Below are positions 16,495 to 25,578 of a stretch of DNA of 64,000 nt, piece after piece. A program made the translations under genes and the position numbers. Under the pieces are notes generated by a model. That model worked only from the letters and a program-made list of their open reading frames with translations, had not been told where the DNA came from and ran no database searches. Numbering within the stretch: position 1 is the first letter of the stretch; each line of letters starts with the position of its first letter. The stretch spans positions 6,961,501-7,025,500 of the forward strand of contig NZ_JACHJC010000001.1 of NCBI RefSeq assembly GCF_014203425.1. The letters are read 5' to 3'. The stretch comes from Micromonospora echinospora (GTDB lineage: Bacteria; Actinomycetota; Actinomycetes; Mycobacteriales; Micromonosporaceae).

Positions 16495-17508
16495 GTGCGC
16501 GAGTGGAACCCTCGGACCGCCTCGTCCGCCGAGATCGCGTCCCTGCTGGACACGCTGAACGCGGTCCTGGCGGCCGACCTGCCGCAGGACCCGCCCTGGC
16601 GGGACAGCTCCATGCGGGAGTACCTGTCCGAGGTGATGCCCGGCGAGCGGCGGATCTCCTGGGTGGCGCAGGAGGACGACGCTCCGGACGGCACGCCCGG
16701 AGCGATCGTCGGACACGTGCACGTGCTGCTGCTGGGCGGCATCGGCGTACTGGAGGTTCTGGTGCACCCGGCCGTCCGGCGCACCGGGCTCGGCCGTGAC
16801 CTGGTCCGGGTTGCCGCCCGCCGGGTGTGGGACGAGGGCTTCCAGTCGATCGGCGTGGAGGTGGTCGGCGACACCCCGGCCGTGGCGTTCTACGAGTCGC
16901 TGGGCTTCACCCGCGACTATGTGGAGACCCGCAGCGTGCTCGACCTGCGCACGGTGGACTGGCCGGCGCTGACCGAGATGGCCGCCGAGGTGGGCGCGGG
17001 CTACCGGGTCGAGTTCTGGCCGGGCGGGCCGCCGGACGAGTTGATCGAGGCGTACGCGCGGGCCAAGGCCGAGGTGCGCGACTCCGACGACGTGGAGCTG
17101 CGGCCCAGCTCGTACGACCCGGACCGGCTGCGCGACAGTCTCGCCACGTTGCACCGGCGCGGCATGAAGCCGTACATCGTGCTGGCGCTGCACGAGCAGA
17201 CCGGGGACGTGGCCGGGTTGACCGAGGTGGTGGTGCCGGCGCAGCACCCGACCCGGGCCGACCAGTACGACACGATCGTCGTTCTCGACCACCGTGGTTA
17301 CGGCATCGACCGGGCCATCAAGGCGCGGATGCTGCTGGAGCTGCGCTCCGCCGAGCCCCAGCTGGTCGAGGTGCAGACCTGGAACGCGCAGGACAACGAG
17401 TCGATGCTGAAGGTCAACGCCGAGCTGGGCTACCGCCCCGACCGTGACTGGTGCGAGTACGGAGTGGACGTCGCCGAGCTGGTGCACCGGCTGGACAGTC
17501 ACCGCTGA
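16495..17508 (+). CDS. GNAT N-acetyltransferase, tandem domains
   Basis: A 337-residue protein with two GNAT-like halves. The first is canonical: LEVLVHPAVRRTGLGRDLVRVAARR is the acetyl-CoA loop and VAFYESLGFTRDYVETRS the end of the fold. The second half (TEVVVPAQHPTRADQYDTIVVLDHRGYGI) is degenerate and may be structural, as in mycothiol synthase-like proteins. GTG 16489, ATG 16492 and GTG 16495 are adjacent; the last is seven bases from TAGACG. Substrate unknown. Confidence 0.85.
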   Translation: MREWNPRTASSAEIASLLDTLNAVLAADLPQDPPWRDSSMREYLSEVMPGERRISWVAQEDDAPDGTPGAIVGHVHVLLLGGIGVLEVLVHPAVRRTGLGRDLVRVAARRVWDEGFQSIGVEVVGDTPAVAFYESLGFTRDYVETRSVLDLRTVDWPALTEMAAEVGAGYRVEFWPGGPPDELIEAYARAKAEVRDSDDVELRPSSYDPDRLRDSLATLHRRGMKPYIVLALHEQTGDVAGLTEVVVPAQHPTRADQYDTIVVLDHRGYGIDRAIKARMLLELRSAEPQLVEVQTWNAQDNESMLKVNAELGYRPDRDWCEYGVDVAELVHRLDSHR

Positions 17509-17599
17509 CCGTTCACCGGACGGCCATCGAAGGGCTGGACGGTGGACCCACGAGAGCCTTAACGTTCGTTAGTTCCTGTCCACCCACCGTGGAGGCCCC

Positions 17600-20500
17600 A
17601 TGCGCCCGCGCCGCACCCTCGCCGCGCTCGCGACCACCGCCGCCGTCACCCTCACGGCGATCGCTGTCGCACCCCCCGCGGCCAGTGCCGCGCCCACCGA
17701 CCTGCTCATCTCCGAGTACGTCGAGGGGTCGTCCAACAACAAGGCCGTCGAGCTGTACAACGGCACCGACGCCCCGATCGACCTGGCCGCCGGCGGCTAC
17801 CAGCTCCGGCTCTACTTCAACGGCTCCAGCACGTCGACGAACGTCGCGCTGACCGGCACCGTCGCCACCGGGGACGTGTTCGTCTTCGCCGCCGCGTCGG
17901 CCGCGCCCGCGATCCTCGCCCAGGCCGACCAGACGTTCGGTGGGTCCCTGTTCAACGGCGACGACGCGATCGTGCTGCACAAGGGTGACACGGTGGTCGA
18001 CTCCATCGGCCAGGTCGGCGTCGACCCGGGCACCGAGTGGGGCAGCGGGCTCACCAGCACCGCCGACAACACGTTGCGCCGGCTGCCCTCGGTGACCGCC
18101 GGCGACACCGACCCGGCGGACCCGTTCGACCCGGCCGCGCAGTGGGCCGGCTTCGCCACCGACACGTTCGACGGGCTGGGCAGCCACACCGTCGGCGGAG
18201 GCGGCCCGATCGACCAGCCGCCGACGCTCGCCTGCGGCGGCGCGCTGACGCTGTCGGCGGGCGCCACCGCGACCCGCGAGGTGACCGCCACCGACGCCGA
18301 CGACACGATCACCGACCTCGCGGTCACCGCCGTCGTGCCGGCGCCGACGAGCGGCTCGATCAGCCGTACCGCGTTCGCGCCGGCGGCCGGGGACGGTGGC
18401 ACGGCCACCGCCACGCTGACCGCCACCGGCCTGCCGGCCGGCAGCTACGCGGTGACTGTGACCTCCACCGACGACGACGGCGACACCGCCACCTGCACGC
18501 TCAGCGTGCAGGCCACGAGCGTGCTGTCGATCGGTGAGGTGCAGGGCCGCACCGGCGACGACGAGGACGGCCGCGCCGACCGGTCGCCGCTCGCCCCGGC
18601 CAGCGGCAACGGCACCAGCTCCACGTTGTACGACGTGCGCGGCGTCATCACCGGCATGTCGCTGACCCGCAGTTCGGCCGGGGCCGACCAGTGGGGCTTC
18701 TACCTGCAGAGCCGGCTCGGCACCGAGGACGGCGACCCGCTCACCTCCGACGGTCTCTTCGTCTTCATGGGCTCGTTCACCACGCTGATCGGCGGGTACG
18801 CCCCCACCGTCGGCGACGAGGTCGTGCTGCGCGGCCGGGTCTCCGAGTACTTCAACCAGACCCAGCTCTCCAGCGCCTCGCTGGTCCGCAAGCTCGACTC
18901 CGGCCTCGACGTGGACACGGTGGTCCGCGTCGACGACGCGATCCCGCCCGCCGAGGCGGCCGCAGCTGACCTGTTCTGGGAGCGGCACGAGGGCGAGCGG
19001 ATGCGCGTCCGCGCCGGCAGCGGCGTCTCCGCGCCCCGGCACATCTACTCCTCCACCGCCGACTCCGAGATCTACGTGCTGGACCGGGAGGACCCGGTCA
19101 TGAAGCGGTCCGACCCGTACGCCCGGCGGGTGTTCCGGGACGCGCACCCGCTCGACGACATCCCTGGCACGCTCTTCGACAACGGCAACAACCAGCGCAT
19201 CCTGCTGGGGGCCGGCGGTGTGAAGGCGACCGCCGGTGACTCCGGCGCGCTGCTGCCCGAGGCGCGTACGTTCGACACGCTGACCGAGGACGCCTACGGC
19301 TCCGTGTCGTACGCGTTCAGCAAGTACAGCGTGCAGCCCGAGCAGCTCACCCTGACCGGTGGCGCGGACCCGGCCGCGAACCACCCGCCGCAGCCGGCCG
19401 ACCGCGGCAGCGAGGTCGCGATCGCCACCTACAACGTGGAGAACCTCTACGACTACCGGGACGACCCGTTCGACGGCTGCGACTTCGCCGGCAACACCGG
19501 ATGTACGGGGGTCAGCCCGCCGTTCGACTACGTGCCGGCGAGCCAGGAGGCGTACGCCGCCAAGCTGGCCGCGCAGGCCCGGCAGATCGTCAACTCGCTG
19601 CACAGCCCGGACCTGATCCTGGTGCAGGAGGCCGAGGACCAGGACATCTGCTCGGTGGTCGACGGCGCTCTGGCGTGCGGTGACACGAACAACGCCGACG
19701 GCGCCCCGGACACCGTGCAGGAGCTGGCGCTGGCCATCGCGGCCAACGGCGGCCCCGCCTACACCGCCGCGTACGACCGCACCGGCGCGGACGCCCGGGG
19801 CATCGCCTCGGCGTTCCTCTACCGCACCGACCGGCTCACGCTGGCCGAGGCGACCGCCGCGGACCCGCTGCTGGGCTCGGCGCCGACTGTCCAGTACCGC
19901 TCGGCGGCGCTCGGGTCCAACACGGACGTGCAGAACCCGAAGGCGTTCAACGCGGTGCTGCCGGCCGACGTGGACCGGTCGACCGGTGTGGACGGCAGCA
20001 ACGTCTACACCCGCGCGGCCCAGCTGGCCCGGTTCACCGTCAAGGCCGCGCCCGGCTCGACCGAGCGGTTCACGCTCTGGGCGGTCGCCAACCACTTCTC
20101 GTCCGGGCCGGACAGCCGGGTCGGGCAGCGCCGCGAGCAGGCCGCGTACGGCGCCGCGATCGTCGCGGCGGTCGAGGCGAGCGACCCGAACACCCGGGTG
20201 GTCTACGGCGGGGACCTGAACGTCTTCCCTCGCCCGGACGACCCGATCGCCACCGCCCAGAACCCGACCCCGTCGGACCAGCTCGCCCCGCTGTACGAGG
20301 CCGGACTGCACAACCTCTGGGACGACCTGGTGGCGGACGCGCCGGCATCGGCGTACTCGTACACCTTCAGCGGCCAGGCGCAGACGCTGGACAACCTCTT
20401 CGTGAACGACCCGATGCACGACGACCTGGTGCAGGTACGGACGGCGCACATCAACGCCGACTACCCGACCGACGCGCCGGAGCTGGGCGACCGGGGAGCC

Positions 20501-20872
20501 AGCGACCACGATCCGCAGGTGGCCCGGTTCCGTTCGCGCGCCTCGCTGCGCGTTGCCGACACCTCGGTGGCCGAGGGCGACAAGGGCACCCGCGCGATGA
20601 CCTTCACGGTCACCGTGTCCCGCCCGCTCTCCGAGCCGGCGCTGATCTGCGCGACCACCTACGGCACGACCGCCCAGGCCGGGTCGGACTACGACCCGTA
20701 CGTGGGCTGCAAGCTGCTTCCCGCGGGCCAGACGTCGCTGGCGTTCCCGGTCACCGTGCGCGGCGACCGCAAGCGCGAGGCGGACGAGAAGCTGACGCTG
20801 TACGTGGCGGGTGTGCCGGGCCTGCGGCTGGCCGACCCGTCCGGCGTCGGGACGATCCTGAACGACGACTGA
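17600..20872 (+). CDS. secreted multidomain nuclease (lamin-tail / ExeM-like / Calx-beta)
   Basis: A 1090-residue exported protein. After a Sec signal (to ~Ala30) comes a lamin-tail domain (~31-165: LLISEYVEGSSNNKAVELYNG), an Ig-like segment, an OB-fold-like ExeM region (~300-590), and from ~605 an endonuclease/exonuclease/phosphatase domain with IATYNVENLYD, ILVQEAEDQD, VYGGDLNVFP and GASDHDPQVA. It ends in a Calx-beta repeat. Relatives degrade extracellular DNA for nutrition or biofilm turnover. GTGGAGG precedes ATG 17600. A single GTTCACC at 17511 is not enough to call a phosphate box. Confidence 0.9.
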   Translation: MRPRRTLAALATTAAVTLTAIAVAPPAASAAPTDLLISEYVEGSSNNKAVELYNGTDAPIDLAAGGYQLRLYFNGSSTSTNVALTGTVATGDVFVFAAASAAPAILAQADQTFGGSLFNGDDAIVLHKGDTVVDSIGQVGVDPGTEWGSGLTSTADNTLRRLPSVTAGDTDPADPFDPAAQWAGFATDTFDGLGSHTVGGGGPIDQPPTLACGGALTLSAGATATREVTATDADDTITDLAVTAVVPAPTSGSISRTAFAPAAGDGGTATATLTATGLPAGSYAVTVTSTDDDGDTATCTLSVQATSVLSIGEVQGRTGDDEDGRADRSPLAPASGNGTSSTLYDVRGVITGMSLTRSSAGADQWGFYLQSRLGTEDGDPLTSDGLFVFMGSFTTLIGGYAPTVGDEVVLRGRVSEYFNQTQLSSASLVRKLDSGLDVDTVVRVDDAIPPAEAAAADLFWERHEGERMRVRAGSGVSAPRHIYSSTADSEIYVLDREDPVMKRSDPYARRVFRDAHPLDDIPGTLFDNGNNQRILLGAGGVKATAGDSGALLPEARTFDTLTEDAYGSVSYAFSKYSVQPEQLTLTGGADPAANHPPQPADRGSEVAIATYNVENLYDYRDDPFDGCDFAGNTGCTGVSPPFDYVPASQEAYAAKLAAQARQIVNSLHSPDLILVQEAEDQDICSVVDGALACGDTNNADGAPDTVQELALAIAANGGPAYTAAYDRTGADARGIASAFLYRTDRLTLAEATAADPLLGSAPTVQYRSAALGSNTDVQNPKAFNAVLPADVDRSTGVDGSNVYTRAAQLARFTVKAAPGSTERFTLWAVANHFSSGPDSRVGQRREQAAYGAAIVAAVEASDPNTRVVYGGDLNVFPRPDDPIATAQNPTPSDQLAPLYEAGLHNLWDDLVADAPASAYSYTFSGQAQTLDNLFVNDPMHDDLVQVRTAHINADYPTDAPELGDRGASDHDPQVARFRSRASLRVADTSVAEGDKGTRAMTFTVTVSRPLSEPALICATTYGTTAQAGSDYDPYVGCKLLPAGQTSLAFPVTVRGDRKREADEKLTLYVAGVPGLRLADPSGVGTILNDD

Positions 20873-20887
20873 CAGGTGTTTCGCGGG

Positions 20888-20927
20888 GCGGCCCGTCGAT
20901 TCGCTCACGGGCGGATCGGCGGGCCGC
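20888..20927. terminator. possible convergent terminator
   Basis: GCGGCCCG (20888-20895) and CGGGCCGC (20920-20927) form an 8-bp inverted repeat between the convergent nuclease and XRE genes, overlapping the 3' end of the latter. No U-tract follows. Confidence 0.4.
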
Positions 20928-21540
20928 CGCGGTATCCGCACCGCTGCGGGTCCGGCGGGGACGGCACGTTCCGGTACTTGGCCACCCGCACCTCCCACTG
21001 GCTGCGACGGCGCAGCGCGTCCCGGACCGCCCGGTCGCGGTAGAACGTCTCCGGCGGGCGGGCCAGCCCGTAGCGGTCGGCCCACCACTCCCCCGGCTCC
21101 GGGTCGGTGACGACGTCGAGGTGGGACGGGTACCGCCGCTCCGCGCCGTCACGCAGATCAGCCCGGTCACGCATCGGTTTGAGGACCATGCCGGCCTCGT
21201 CGACGACCACGAGCCGGAAGCCGGCCGTGCCGATGACGCGCGACAGTATGGCCAGGCTCGGGGTCAGGCTGCCCGCCTCGATGCGCCCGATCGTGCTCGG
21301 ATGCACCCTGGCGAACCGGGCCAGCTCACGCTGGCTGGCGTCGGCCCGACGACGCACCGCCCGGATGATCCCCGGCGCCGGGAACGGGACGTCGAACGGC
21401 TCGGTGAGCAGCGCCGGCCCGCCGTCCGCCGCGGGCCCGCCGTCGGTCGCTGTCACGGGGGCCGCCACAGTCGCTCCCGGCGCTTCGCAGGCACCTGCTC
21501 CGGTGGCCGCCTCCGGCCCGGTGTCGGCGATGTCTGTCAC
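20905..21540 (-). CDS. XRE-family helix-turn-helix protein
   Basis: A 211-residue protein. A poorly conserved Ala/Gly/Pro-rich N terminus (~60 residues) is followed by a Cro/C1-type HTH (SQRELARFARVHPSTIGRIEAGSLTPSLAILSRVI, about 70-105). A ~100-residue C-terminal region of unknown fold (PMRDRADLRDGAERRYPSHLD, EWWADRYGLARPPETFYRDR) is found in other actinobacterial XRE proteins. GTG 21540 is a best guess; the frame is open upstream to 21678. No target is evident. Confidence 0.75.
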   Translation of the reverse strand: MTDIADTGPEAATGAGACEAPGATVAAPVTATDGGPAADGGPALLTEPFDVPFPAPGIIRAVRRRADASQRELARFARVHPSTIGRIEAGSLTPSLAILSRVIGTAGFRLVVVDEAGMVLKPMRDRADLRDGAERRYPSHLDVVTDPEPGEWWADRYGLARPPETFYRDRAVRDALRRRSQWEVRVAKYRNVPSPPDPQRCGYRGGPPIRP

Positions 21541-22017
21541 GCCGCCCACGGTCCCGCCTGGGGCATCGGCCCGGCAACCCCGCTCCCCGCCCCTGTGGAA
21601 AACCCGGGATCCGGCGTCCGACCACGCCTCGCCGCCGCGTCGGCCACCCCACTCAAGGCACACGGAGCGTGACATCACTGTGCGTTAAGCATTGCTGCCA
21701 AAACGAGCAACGCGCCGCCGGAATGAAGAGCAATCAAGCGGACATAATCCCCGGCGAGGCCGGGCATGGGAAGACTGCCTCGGCCGACTTTGCTCTGCAG
21801 CCATCGAGGCAGCGCTCACGCTTCGTGACAGATGCGTCCATGGCTGCAGAGCAAAGTCGCCCGGGGGTAATGCCGTCTTCCGCCCAGAAAACTACTGCGA
21901 GTTATCGCGTCCGGCTGTGGAAAACGCGAGGCGACGCACCTCCCGCTGATCTCGCCGACGGCACGGCGCCGGCACCGGCGCGAGCCCGCTCCGGGCCCGA
22001 CGCCGGCCAGGCGAGGG
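21541..22017. other. intergenic region without genes
   Basis: About 480 bp between the start of the XRE gene and the end of hemB. It is less GC-rich than its surroundings near 21690-21770 and holds the 20-bp inverted repeat described separately. Only short, unsupported open frames occur. Confidence 0.6.
21785..21859. repeat. 20-bp perfect inverted repeat with internal hairpin
   Basis: CGACTTTGCTCTGCAGCCAT at 21785-21804 is matched exactly by its complement at 21840-21859. The 35-nt centre contains a second small hairpin (TCACG-CTT-CGTGA), and the flanks (GGAAGAC and GTCTTCC) extend the symmetry imperfectly. The form is that of a dispersed repeat or a structured RNA rather than a simple terminator. 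Confidence 0.8.
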
Positions 22018-23001
22018 TCAGTAGCGTTGGCGCAGCAGCTGGGCCGCCTCGACCGCCCAGTAGGTGAGGATGATCTGCGCGCCGGCCCGGCGGATCGAGG
22101 TGAGCGTCTCCAGCATGACGCGCTCCCGGTCGATCCAGCCGTTCGCGGCGGCCGCCTCGACCATCGCGTACTCGCCGGAGACCTGGTAGGCGGCGACCGG
22201 GACGTCCACCGCGGCCCGGACCGCCGACACCACGTCGAGATAGGGCAGCGCGGGCTTGACCATCACCATGTCGGCGCCCTCGGCCACGTCCAGCTCGACC
22301 TCGCGCAGCGACTCCCGCAGGTTCGCCGGGTCCTGCTGGTAGGTACGCCGGTCGCCCTCCAGCGCCGACTCCACAGCGTCGCGGAACGGGCCGTAGAAGG
22401 CGGAGGCGTACTTGACCGCGTACGCGAGCACCGAGACGTCCTGGTGCCCGGCGGCGTCCAGCGCCTTGCGGACCACGCCGACCTGGCCGTCCATCATCCC
22501 GGACGGCCCGACCACGTGGACCCCGGCGGCGGCCTGGGCCACCGCCATGTCCGCGTACGCGGCGAGCGTGACGTCGTTGTCCACCCCGCCGTCCGGCGTG
22601 AGCAGGCCGCAGTGCCCGTGCGAGGTGAACTCGTCCAGGCACAGGTCGCTCATCACCACCGTCGAGTCGCCGACCTCGGCGATCACGTCCCGGATCGCCA
22701 CGTTGAGCACGCCGGCCGGGTCGACACCGCCGGAGCCGGTCTCGTCGCGCGTCGCCGGCACCCCGAAAAGCATGATCCCGCCGACCCCGGCCTGGACCGC
22801 CTCCGCGGCGGCCTTGCGCAGCGAGTCCCGGGAGTGCTGGAGCACTCCCGGGAGCGACGCGATCGCCCTCGGCTCGGTCAGCCCCTCCTTGACGAACATC
22901 GGCACGACCAGCTCGGCCGGGTCGACGCGGGTCTCGGAGACCAGCCGCCGCACGGCCGCGTTGCGGCGCAGCCGGCGGGGCCGGATCTCGGGGTACGGCA
23001 T
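22018..23001 (-). CDS. hemB: delta-aminolevulinic acid dehydratase (porphobilinogen synthase)
   Basis: A 327-residue cytosolic enzyme that condenses two 5-aminolevulinates to porphobilinogen in haem synthesis. Substrate lysines are in [16 protein letters not shown] and [14 protein letters not shown]. The metal site reads [14 protein letters not shown], where zinc enzymes have additional cysteines, so this looks like a Mg-type site. ATG 23001 follows cobA/hemD by 13 bases. It is the last gene of the rex-hem operon. Confidence 0.96.
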   Translation of the reverse strand: MPYPEIRPRRLRRNAAVRRLVSETRVDPAELVVPMFVKEGLTEPRAIASLPGVLQHSRDSLRKAAAEAVQAGVGGIMLFGVPATRDETGSGGVDPAGVLNVAIRDVIAEVGDSTVVMSDLCLDEFTSHGHCGLLTPDGGVDNDVTLAAYADMAVAQAAAGVHVVGPSGMMDGQVGVVRKALDAAGHQDVSVLAYAVKYASAFYGPFRDAVESALEGDRRTYQQDPANLRESLREVELDVAEGADMVMVKPALPYLDVVSAVRAAVDVPVAAYQVSGEYAMVEAAAANGWIDRERVMLETLTSIRRAGAQIILTYWAVEAAQLLRQRY

Positions 23002-23014
23002 GCGGAGCCTCCTG

Positions 23015-24595
23015 TCAGCGGAACCTCAGGGCGGTCGGGCCCTGCACCTTGGAGCCCCGGCGCTGCTTCGCCGGCATGGCGGCGAGCTTCTCCCGCAGCT
23101 CGACGGCGTAGGCGGCGAGCGCCTCCACCAGGTCGGGCACCGAGGCGTGTGGCGGCTGCACGTCGACCCGCAGGCCGAACTCGGTGGCGGTCTCCGCCGT
23201 CTTGGGCCCGATGACTGCAACAACCGTGCGCGCGTGCGGCTTCCCGGCGATACCGACGAGGTTCCGCACCGTGGACGACGACGTGAACAGCACCGCGTCG
23301 AACCCGCCCGACTTGATCGCGTCGCGGATCTCGGCCGGCGGCGGCGCCGCCCGCACCGTCCGGTACGCGGTCACGTCGTCGACCTCCCAGCCCCGCTCGG
23401 TGAGCCCGGCGGCCAGGGTCTCGGTCGCGATGTCGGCACGCGGCAGCAGCACCCGGCCGACCGGGTCGAGGACCTCGTCGTGCGGCGAGAACTCGGCCAG
23501 CAGGCCCTCGGAGGACTGCTCCCCGGAGGGGATCAGCTCCGGCTGGATGCCGAAGGCGCGGACCGCCTCGGCGGTGGCGTCCCCGATACAGGCGATCTTG
23601 ACGCCGCCGAAGTGGCGGGCGTCGAGGCCGTGCTCGGCGAACTTCTCCCACACCGCCCGGACCGCGTTGACCGAGGTGAAGATGACCCAGGCGTACCGGC
23701 CGTCGACCAGGCCCTTCACCGCCCGCTCCATCTGTGCCGGGGTACGCGGCGGCTCGACCGCGATGGTCGGCACCTCGCACGGGATCGCCCCGTACGCGCG
23801 CAGCCGGGCGCTCATCACGCCGGCCTGCTCCTTGGTGCGGGGCACCAGCACCTTCCAGCCGTACAGCGGGCGGTTCTCCCACCAGCTCAGCTTGTCGCGG
23901 TCGGTGACGGCCGCGCCGACGGTGAGCACCACCCGGCCGGTGAAGCCGAGCGCAGCCGCGACGAAGGAGTCGACTGTCGACGTGGTGGTGTACTGCGTCT
24001 CGCCGGTGCCGTCGCCGGTCACCCCGACCGGGGTGGTGCCGTCGACCCCGGCGGCCAGCAGACCGTCCCGGACGGCGGCCAGGTCACCGGCGTCCACGGC
24101 GAGCGCCAGCGAACCCCGGCCGACTGCGGTGGCGAGCGCGTCGAAGTCGAGCGCGGTGACGTCCTCGACGTCGGCGGCGGTGCGTACGCCCGGCAGCGGA
24201 ACGCCCGCGTAGGTGGCGACGCCCTCGGCCTGGCCGACGCCCGGCACCACCTCGAAGTGGGCGGCGGTACGCGCGACCGCCTGCACCTCCTTGACCACCG
24301 AGTCGTGGCCGAACGGGTCACCGGAGACCAGGTGCACGGCGTTCTGCCCGGCCCGGGCCGCGGAGATCAGCACCTTCGCCACGTCCCCCGGTACGCCCTC
24401 GGCGGGGCTGAACTCGGCGTCGGGCCGGGCCTGGGCGCGTACGTGCGCCAGGAGCGACTCGGGTACGCCCCGGTCGTAGACCACCTGGTCGGCCTCGACC
24501 AGGGCGTCCAGCGCCCGGCGGGTCAGCAGGCCGGGGTCGCCGGGGCCCGCCCCGACGAAAGCGATCTGGCCTACGGGCTTACGGGTGCGGGTCAT
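23015..24595 (-). CDS. hemD: fused uroporphyrinogen-III C-methyltransferase / uroporphyrinogen-III synthase
   Basis: A 526-residue two-domain protein. Residues ~8-240 are a CobA/SUMT-type methyltransferase ([39 protein letters not shown]), though several SUMT motifs are eroded. Residues ~255-510 are uroporphyrinogen-III synthase ([45 protein letters not shown]). The second domain cyclises hydroxymethylbilane; the first methylates the product towards sirohaem or cobalamin. It overlaps hemC by four bases. The fusion is standard in actinobacteria. Confidence 0.93.
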   Translation of the reverse strand: MTRTRKPVGQIAFVGAGPGDPGLLTRRALDALVEADQVVYDRGVPESLLAHVRAQARPDAEFSPAEGVPGDVAKVLISAARAGQNAVHLVSGDPFGHDSVVKEVQAVARTAAHFEVVPGVGQAEGVATYAGVPLPGVRTAADVEDVTALDFDALATAVGRGSLALAVDAGDLAAVRDGLLAAGVDGTTPVGVTGDGTGETQYTTTSTVDSFVAAALGFTGRVVLTVGAAVTDRDKLSWWENRPLYGWKVLVPRTKEQAGVMSARLRAYGAIPCEVPTIAVEPPRTPAQMERAVKGLVDGRYAWVIFTSVNAVRAVWEKFAEHGLDARHFGGVKIACIGDATAEAVRAFGIQPELIPSGEQSSEGLLAEFSPHDEVLDPVGRVLLPRADIATETLAAGLTERGWEVDDVTAYRTVRAAPPPAEIRDAIKSGGFDAVLFTSSSTVRNLVGIAGKPHARTVVAVIGPKTAETATEFGLRVDVQPPHASVPDLVEALAAYAVELREKLAAMPAKQRRGSKVQGPTALRFR

Positions 24596-25578
24596 TCTGT
24601 GCTCCCAAGTTGCTGGGTCCCCGGGCCGGCCTGTGCGTCCTGGCCGAGGATCGAGTCGGCGCCGAGTTCGAGGAGTTCGGCGGCGAGTGCCTTGCCGATC
24701 TCCGCCGCGTCGGCGGGCGTTCCGGTGCGGGACAGCCGGAGGTCACGGGTACCGTCCGGGCTGATCACCGCACCGCGCAGGTAGATCTCCTGGATCACGT
24801 CGCCCTCTTCGGTGATCTCGCCTTCGGCGAGGACGGCGTACGCGGCCACGGGTGCGCTGCACCCTGCCTCCAGGGTGGCCAGCAGCGCCCGTTCCGCGGT
24901 GATCGCGGCGCGGGACGGCTCGTGGTCGAGCAGCGCGAGCATCTCGATCACGTCCTGGTCGTCGGCCCGGCACTCGACGGCCAGCGCGCCCTGAGCGGGC
25001 GCGGGCAGCATGAGCATCGGGTCGAGCGTCTCGGTGATGACGTCGGCGCGGCCGATCCGGTTGAGCCCGGCGCGGGCCAGCACGACGGCGTCGAGGTCGG
25101 CGTCCGGGCCGAGTACCCGGGCCACCCGGGTGTCGATGTTGCCCCGGATCGGGGCGACCTCCAACTGCATGCCCAGCGCGTGCAACTGGGCGATCCGGCG
25201 CAGCGCGCCGGTGCCGACGCGGGCGCCGGGCGGCAGCTCGGCGAGCGTACGGCCGTTCGTGGCCACCAGCGCGTCGCGCGGGTCCTGCCGGGGCGGCACG
25301 GCCGCGACGTGCAGGCCGGGCGCCGCCGCGGTGGGCAGGTCCTTGTACGAGTGCACAGCGAAGTCGATCTCACCGGCGGTCAGCGCGTCGCGCAGCGCGG
25401 ACACGAACACGCCGACGCCGAGTCGCTGCACCGGGGCGGTGGACTTGTCGCCTGCGGTCACCACCTCGACCAGCTCGACCGGGCGGCCGGTGGCCGCGGT
25501 GAGGGCTTCGGCCACATGGCCGGACTGGGCCATCGCCAGGGCGCTGCCCCGGGTGCCGAGGCGCAGTGGGGCGGTCAT
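24592..25578 (-). CDS. hemC: hydroxymethylbilane synthase (porphobilinogen deaminase)
   Basis: A 328-residue cytosolic enzyme polymerising four porphobilinogens. It begins LRLGTRGSALAMAQSGHVAEAL and carries the conserved FAVHSYKDLPT catalytic segment. The dipyrromethane-cofactor cysteine is in LEAGCSAPVAAYA. It overlaps both hemA and the downstream cobA/hemD by four bases, so the genes are translationally coupled. Confidence 0.96.
   Translation of the reverse strand: MTAPLRLGTRGSALAMAQSGHVAEALTAATGRPVELVEVVTAGDKSTAPVQRLGVGVFVSALRDALTAGEIDFAVHSYKDLPTAAAPGLHVAAVPPRQDPRDALVATNGRTLAELPPGARVGTGALRRIAQLHALGMQLEVAPIRGNIDTRVARVLGPDADLDAVVLARAGLNRIGRADVITETLDPMLMLPAPAQGALAVECRADDQDVIEMLALLDHEPSRAAITAERALLATLEAGCSAPVAAYAVLAEGEITEEGDVIQEIYLRGAVISPDGTRDLRLSRTGTPADAAEIGKALAAELLELGADSILGQDAQAGPGTQQLGSTE

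Noticed and set aside
17511..17517. Single GTTCACC as a PHO box for the extracellular nuclease
   Set aside because: No second repeat at 11 bp, so it does not meet the direct-repeat requirement.
17513..21088. 1191-residue antisense frame opposite the secreted nuclease
   Set aside because: Composition is that of a shadow frame, and the plus-strand gene has a signal peptide and recognisable domains.
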